Source: DASRAJ01 sp035638255
Lineage (GTDB): Bacteria; Bacteroidota; Bacteroidia; Chitinophagales; UBA10324
Direction: 5' to 3'
Assembly: GCA_035638255.1 (NCBI GenBank)
Contig: DASRAJ010000107.1
Location: 112,175 to 176,174 of the forward strand
DNA length: 64,000 nt
The notes under the pieces were generated by a model that searched no databases, was not told where the DNA came from, and worked only from the letters and a program-made list of their open reading frames with translations. Below, one piece after another: positions 59,755 to 64,000 of the stretch. A program made the translations under genes and the position numbers. How positions within the stretch are numbered: position 1 is the stretch's first letter; every line of letters begins with the position of its first letter.

Positions 59755-61407
59755 ATGAATATTTTCGAATCGAAGTACAATCACCCATATGAATATGCTC
59801 CTGAATACAGCAAGCGTGTTGCATACTTCTGCATGGAATATGGGATTGATCAGGCGTTGAAAACTTACAGTGGTGGATTGGGATTTCTCGCCGGCTCACA
59901 CATGCGCAGTGCTTTTGAACTGAAGCAAAATCTCATCGGCATCGGCATCCTGTGGAAGAATGGTTACTACGACCAGGTTCGCAAGCAGGACCAGAGCATG
60001 GATGTTTTGTTCCTCGAGAAAAATTATTCTTTTCTTGAAGACACTAACATCCGCTTCACCATCGAGATCAACAATCATGCTGTGTGGGTGACGGCAAAAT
60101 ATCTTTCCCCAAAATATTTTAAGACTGTACCGATTTTTTTTCTCACCACCAATATTCCTGAAAACGATTACCTCGCACAATCTATCTGTCACCGGTTATA
60201 TGATTCTGATCCGGCGGCGAAAGTGGCGCAGTTTATTTTGCTTGGAATTGGCGGCGCAAAGCTTCTTGACTATCTCGGATATGAAGCAGAAACAATTCAT
60301 TTGAACGAAGCGCATGGTTTTTCTTCAGCATTTTATCTCTATCAGAAATACAAAAGCACAGATGAAATTCGAAAGCGATTAGTTTTCACCACACACACGC
60401 CTGAAGCAGCAGGAAATGAAAAGCATGACATTCACCTCCTGCACAAGCTGGGATATTTTTGTGGATTGAAATTAGACGATGCGAAAAAGCTCACGGACAC
60501 TGATGGTGACACGTTCGATCATTCCTTGACGGCGTTGCGTTTTGCACGAATGGCAAATGGCGTCTCGCGATTACATGGAAAAGTTTCGAATGAAATGTGG
60601 AGGAAGTATGGAGGTGTTTGTCCGATCATTTCGATCACCAATGCACAGAACGCAAACTACTGGGCGGATCATTCGATGTATGAATACCTGCATAAGAATC
60701 GTGTAAAGCTGCTCGTACATCGTAAGAAATATCTGAAATCACGATTGCTTGAAACAGTGGCTGATCAGACGGGAAAAATCTTAGACCCTGATGTGCTCAC
60801 CATTGTTTGGGCAAGACGCTTCGCCTCTTACAAGCGGGCTGATCTCATCGCACAGGATGAAGATCGGTTTGAAAAACTCATGACGCGAACAGATATGCCG
60901 GTACAAATTATTTGGGCAGGAAAACCTTATCCCTCTGACTATGGTGCTGTGTCAACCTTCAACAAACTCGTACACCTCTCGAAAAAGTACAAGAACATGG
61001 CAGTTCTTGTTGGCTATGAATTGAAGCTTTCGCGAAAATTAAAAGCCGGCGCTGACATTTGGCTCAGCAATCCGCGAGTCCCCCGCGAAGCATCGGGCAC
61101 ATCAGGAATGACGGCGGCGATGAATGGCGCCATCAACTTCTCAACCATTGACGGATGGATTCCTGAATTCGCCAACGACAAAAATTCTTTTCTGATCCCC
61201 CTCGCCGATCCGGAAGAAACAGAACTGATGCGGGATGTGCAGGATGCTCAGCATGTCTACAATATTCTCGAGCGAAAAATTATTCCGATGTATTACAGGC
61301 AAACGCATACATGGGTGCGCATCATGAAGCAGAGTATGAAGGATGTGCTGCCGGTGTTTGATTCCAATCGAATGGCGGATGAGTATTATCGAAGATTGTA
61401 TTCATAG
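59755..61407 (+). CDS. Alpha-glucan family phosphorylase
   Basis: 550 residues of the short alpha-glucan phosphorylase type (GT35-related), which cleaves glycogen or maltodextrin with phosphate to give glucose-1-phosphate. Family blocks are VAYFCMEYGIDQALKTYSGGLGFLAGSHM, HLNEAHGFSSAFYLY, FTTHTPEAAGNEKHDI, IVWARRFASYKRADLI and PREASGTSGMTAAMNGAINFSTIDGWIPEF, where the EASGTSG loop is part of the PLP/phosphate site. Start at ATG 59755. No other glycogen genes lie nearby. The last 30 codons are echoed by a relic at 63425-63523. Confidence 0.93.
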   Translation: MNIFESKYNHPYEYAPEYSKRVAYFCMEYGIDQALKTYSGGLGFLAGSHMRSAFELKQNLIGIGILWKNGYYDQVRKQDQSMDVLFLEKNYSFLEDTNIRFTIEINNHAVWVTAKYLSPKYFKTVPIFFLTTNIPENDYLAQSICHRLYDSDPAAKVAQFILLGIGGAKLLDYLGYEAETIHLNEAHGFSSAFYLYQKYKSTDEIRKRLVFTTHTPEAAGNEKHDIHLLHKLGYFCGLKLDDAKKLTDTDGDTFDHSLTALRFARMANGVSRLHGKVSNEMWRKYGGVCPIISITNAQNANYWADHSMYEYLHKNRVKLLVHRKKYLKSRLLETVADQTGKILDPDVLTIVWARRFASYKRADLIAQDEDRFEKLMTRTDMPVQIIWAGKPYPSDYGAVSTFNKLVHLSKKYKNMAVLVGYELKLSRKLKAGADIWLSNPRVPREASGTSGMTAAMNGAINFSTIDGWIPEFANDKNSFLIPLADPEETELMRDVQDAQHVYNILERKIIPMYYRQTHTWVRIMKQSMKDVLPVFDSNRMADEYYRRLYS

Positions 61408-61463
61408 GCAGAGTCCGGATTCAAATCGGTCTCCTGTTAGAAATAGCCTGAGTTGGCGACGTC

Positions 61464-63404
61464 CTAATTTGGTTGATAGAGATAAAAATACTTAGCAAGC
61501 TGCTCGCTAGATCGCTTGTAAAGTGAATGACTTTTCCCTTCAGTAATTTTAGCAATATAGTTAAGGACAAAAAGGGCATCGTTAATTTCTTTGTGATGAT
61601 CTTTCTGCACCTCGGAATCCTGTGAAGCATAGAAGACAGTTTTTTGCTCGAAATAGTTTTCAATCTTTTCAGTTAAGTTGTTTCCCTTTCTTTTTGCGCC
61701 TGCATTATAGTAAACTTTACAAGCAAGTACGGTGGAAAAATTGAAGGGAATATTTTTTTCCGGAATTGTGAGTTGCATTTTATCAAGAACCGCAATTGCG
61801 CTTGCTTCATCGCCGGCATCTGATAGACTTTGAGCTAACTGAATAAGGAGGGATCTTAAATTAGAGATCATGGAATATTCCATACCAGGTGCCTGGAAAT
61901 TTGAAATATCCATCCCACTCCATGAAAATTTATTCATCATATTATAAAGCATCAATTCATTTTGAATATGACCCGGCAAGCCACCATTCGAATTTTTCCT
62001 GATGGGTACAATACGATAAGCAAGACCTTCCTGTTGAAGGTATTCATCGAGACCAAGAAAGTTTTCTGCTGCACAGGAAATTGCAAAATAGATTGGGCGC
62101 GAAGTCAGGTTGTGACTAATAATCTGTAAAATCATCAAATCATTTTTGTATAAAATTTCCTTATTGATCAGCCACTTAATTGAATCAACTATTAGTCCCG
62201 AATCGGATAATTGTACCGTTCCATCAGTCAAAATTTTTAGTTTATCAATTGGAATATAAGTTTTCCGAAAGGGAAAAGCATACTTTTTCAAATCTGCAGT
62301 ATCAATTGGGGCATGATTAGAATCGAAGATGTCAGCCAAAAAATCCTGCAGGGCTACTGGTGTGTTTAGATGAACCATGGTATCTCTTTTCACATAGTTA
62401 TTAGACCCCCGGTAGAGATTCGATGGTAACGCAATTATTCCACTGTCTTTAGAAAGGGAATCCACGTATAAAACATACTCGCCTGCACCCAATAATGAAA
62501 TGTTGACGACAGACACATCTTTACGAAATCCAAATTGTTGTTGCGCATAGAGTAACGGATAGGTGTCATTGTCACCCTGGGTGAATAAGATCGCATTGCT
62601 TGCACACGAAGAAAGATAGTTTTTCGCGATAGAAAGAATTGCCGGATGATATAAACCCTCCACGATGAACTGCTGTGCTTCTTCATTAAAACCTGCAATT
62701 GATAAGTCAAGATAGGCAGTGAGATAATCATTGCTCAAATGCATTAATGATTTACCAATAGGAGTACTGAAATCCGGGTATTTGGATTGCAACTCCTTAT
62801 CAGCCTGAATACACAATCGCATGAAATCCACGTACGCATCTTTATCAGTTTTGTGCAGAACAGAAGTGGTATCATCGTAATTGTAAACCCAGAATTGGAA
62901 AACTAATTTCTTTCTTGCGAGCGATCCACAGGCAGTTGAAAGAGCATATAACAAAGTATCGTTAAGATCACTCTTGCCTGATAAAGCCCGGAACACATCT
63001 TCCGCCCAGTTTGAATAACCAAAAAAGGGTGTGGCATCATAATGAAAATTATCTACATCATTACCTGCCTTCTCTTTAATCCAAGTTGCCTTTAATGATT
63101 CGTCCTTCATTTCGGGTAAATCGAGCAGCAGAAATTCGTGAGTGCTTGCCGACCAAAACAGATAGTCTGAATCCACTAAAAGTCTTTTCCGGTTTTCGTC
63201 ATAATCTAATAGCCAGACATGCCATCCGTCAACTTTCTTTGCAAAATTGATGTAGTCTGTAGAGGGAATATCCGGAGCGTAGAGCGAAAAAAAATTTTCA
63301 ACTACCTTTTTGTACCCGGGATAAATTGGAAAATCAGCTATTGAATGTGCTTCAATTTTATTTACAAGGACAATAAAAAAAACTATAACTAAGGGTGATT
63401 TCAT
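61464..63404 (-). CDS. Large exported protein resembling the soluble part of DUF2723-type proteins
   Basis: ATG at 63404 begins a signal peptide (MKSPLVIVFFIVLVNKIEAHS); the longer frame runs into the phosphorylase relic and is not used. The 646-residue protein is mostly alpha/beta with no membrane segments. SCASNAILFTQGDNDTYPLLYAQQQFGFRKDVSVVNISLLG strongly resembles the C-terminal soluble region of DUF2723 glycosyltransferase-like membrane proteins of Bacteroidota (usually ILFTNGDNDTFPLWYxQ...RxDVxVVNLSLL). Here that domain stands without its membrane half. Its role is unknown. It lies between the phosphorylase gene and a relic of a phosphorylase tail. Confidence 0.7.
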   Translation of the reverse strand: MKSPLVIVFFIVLVNKIEAHSIADFPIYPGYKKVVENFFSLYAPDIPSTDYINFAKKVDGWHVWLLDYDENRKRLLVDSDYLFWSASTHEFLLLDLPEMKDESLKATWIKEKAGNDVDNFHYDATPFFGYSNWAEDVFRALSGKSDLNDTLLYALSTACGSLARKKLVFQFWVYNYDDTTSVLHKTDKDAYVDFMRLCIQADKELQSKYPDFSTPIGKSLMHLSNDYLTAYLDLSIAGFNEEAQQFIVEGLYHPAILSIAKNYLSSCASNAILFTQGDNDTYPLLYAQQQFGFRKDVSVVNISLLGAGEYVLYVDSLSKDSGIIALPSNLYRGSNNYVKRDTMVHLNTPVALQDFLADIFDSNHAPIDTADLKKYAFPFRKTYIPIDKLKILTDGTVQLSDSGLIVDSIKWLINKEILYKNDLMILQIISHNLTSRPIYFAISCAAENFLGLDEYLQQEGLAYRIVPIRKNSNGGLPGHIQNELMLYNMMNKFSWSGMDISNFQAPGMEYSMISNLRSLLIQLAQSLSDAGDEASAIAVLDKMQLTIPEKNIPFNFSTVLACKVYYNAGAKRKGNNLTEKIENYFEQKTVFYASQDSEVQKDHHKEINDALFVLNYIAKITEGKSHSLYKRSSEQLAKYFYLYQPN

Positions 63405-63424
63405 AAAGATCAAAGATACAGGCA

Positions 63425-63523
63425 TGCGCATACATGGGTGCGCATCATGAAGAACATCATGAAGGATGTGTTGCCGGCGTTTGATTTGAACAGGATAGCG
63501 GATGGGTATTACAGTCGATGATG
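63425..63523 (+). pseudogene. 3' relic of a second alpha-glucan phosphorylase gene
   Basis: CGCATACATGGGTGCGCATC and ATGAAGGATGTG match the 3' end of the phosphorylase gene at 61314-61407. In frame it reads HTWVRIMKNIMKDVLPAFDLNRIADGYYSR and a stop, against HTWVRIMKQSMKDVLPVFDSNRMADEYYRRLYS. Several synonymous and amino-acid changes indicate a diverged paralogue rather than a recent copy. The rest of that gene is gone. Confidence 0.85.
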
Positions 63524-63639
63524 TAATGCACAATCACCTCGGTAAAAAATTTGTGAATTCGTTTGACTAAGATATGACGCGCAAAACTTGACAAACGCTA
63601 TCGGTAGAAAGTACTTTTATATCGCCTAAACTTTCTGCC

Positions 63640-64000
63640 ATGAAAATCAAACTACAAATCGCTGAACTGAACATCGAGAATTCCTGTCATGAGGATTGGA
63701 ACAAAATGCTTCCTGAAGATCAGGGAAAGTTTTGCCTTTCCTGCAAAAAGGCCGTTCATGATTTCACTTCGAAAACCACTGAAGAGGTCATGGAATTTTT
63801 TCAGAAAAGAAAATTAAAAACAGCATGCGTTCGCGTTAATTCAAATGTCCTTAATCAGCCAAAGGTGATCGCTGTGCAGGGCCTTGATAAATTATTAAAA
63901 AAGCGTCTTGCGTGGTTTGCTTATGCATTGTACCTGGTTTTTGGTTCGGTATTGTTCTCCTGCAATTCTGCCGTGCAAAATGATATGGCAAATCCGAACG
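63640..64000 (+). CDS. FCxxC-type exported or membrane protein, partial
   Basis: Starts at ATG 63640 and runs off the right edge after 120 codons. MKIKLQIAELNIENSCHEDWNKMLPEDQGKFCLSCKKAVHDFTSKTTEEVMEFFQ carries the Cys-His / FCxxCxKxVxDFT N-terminal motif found in many Bacteroidota proteins, probably a small zinc ribbon facing the cytoplasm. A membrane segment (RLAWFAYALYLVFGSVLFSC) follows. In other proteins of this type an outer domain such as a carboxypeptidase-regulatory-like fold comes next; it is not visible here. Confidence 0.75.
   Translation, partial: MKIKLQIAELNIENSCHEDWNKMLPEDQGKFCLSCKKAVHDFTSKTTEEVMEFFQKRKLKTACVRVNSNVLNQPKVIAVQGLDKLLKKRLAWFAYALYLVFGSVLFSCNSAVQNDMANPN

Overview
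The window looks like a piece of a free-living Bacteroidota genome, most likely Chitinophagales/Sphingobacteriia-like. Several secreted proteins end in type IX secretion (T9SS) sorting domains (YPNP motif plus a final KxxxxK-like strand), Shine-Dalgarno sequences are rare, TAnnTTTG-like -7 boxes occur, and the last gene carries the FCxxCxKxVxDFT N-terminus common in this phylum. No rRNA, tRNA, CRISPR array or complete insertion sequence was seen.

Layout. 0-10.6 kb: SnoaL-like proteins, two paralogous membrane class III nucleotide cyclases plus a degenerate cyclase-like protein, a frameshifted CHRD-domain exoprotein, a secreted cytochrome c/copper monooxygenase-like protein and a TMEM175-type channel, separated by long hairpin repeats. 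10.6-15.4 kb: a mosaic in which four decayed copies of the 5' end of a vsr gene alternate with toxin-antitoxin-like cassettes (RHH/PIN, HicB-like, antitoxin/PIN), ending in the intact vsr. 15.3-21.0 kb: an AT-rich minus-strand operon running from a small unknown protein through a 902-aa soluble GHKL ATPase/histidine kinase with a possible modified-base-reading N-terminus, a receiver-like protein and an unknown protein to a cytosine-5 DNA methyltransferase that converges on vsr. This is the best candidate for an undescribed system: a methylase/mismatch-endonuclease module joined to an intracellular two-component-like signalling pair.

21-36.5 kb: a sulfotransferase, secreted unknowns, an ECF sigma factor with a putative membrane anti-sigma partner, two duplicated histidine kinase/response regulator pairs (one led by a redoxin), thioredoxin, Hsp20, PEBP and SRPBCC proteins, and glyA. 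36.7-49.8 kb: an extracellular glycan locus with two paralogous clan GH-A-like hydrolases carrying long Ig-like tails and two CxPSR sulfatases, all T9SS-exported, suggesting attack on a sulfated polysaccharide. 50.3-57.3 kb: a tetR-tolC-acrA-acrB RND efflux operon. 57.5-64 kb: a small membrane protein, an amidohydrolase, a GxxExxY gene enclosed by inverted repeats, an alpha-glucan phosphorylase, a large secreted protein followed by the relic 3' tail of a second phosphorylase, and a truncated FCxxC protein.

Small repeats and gene relics are unusually frequent: long palindromes, nested hairpin inserts, a TG tract abutting a start codon, and 3'-tail relics of the sulfotransferase and phosphorylase families.
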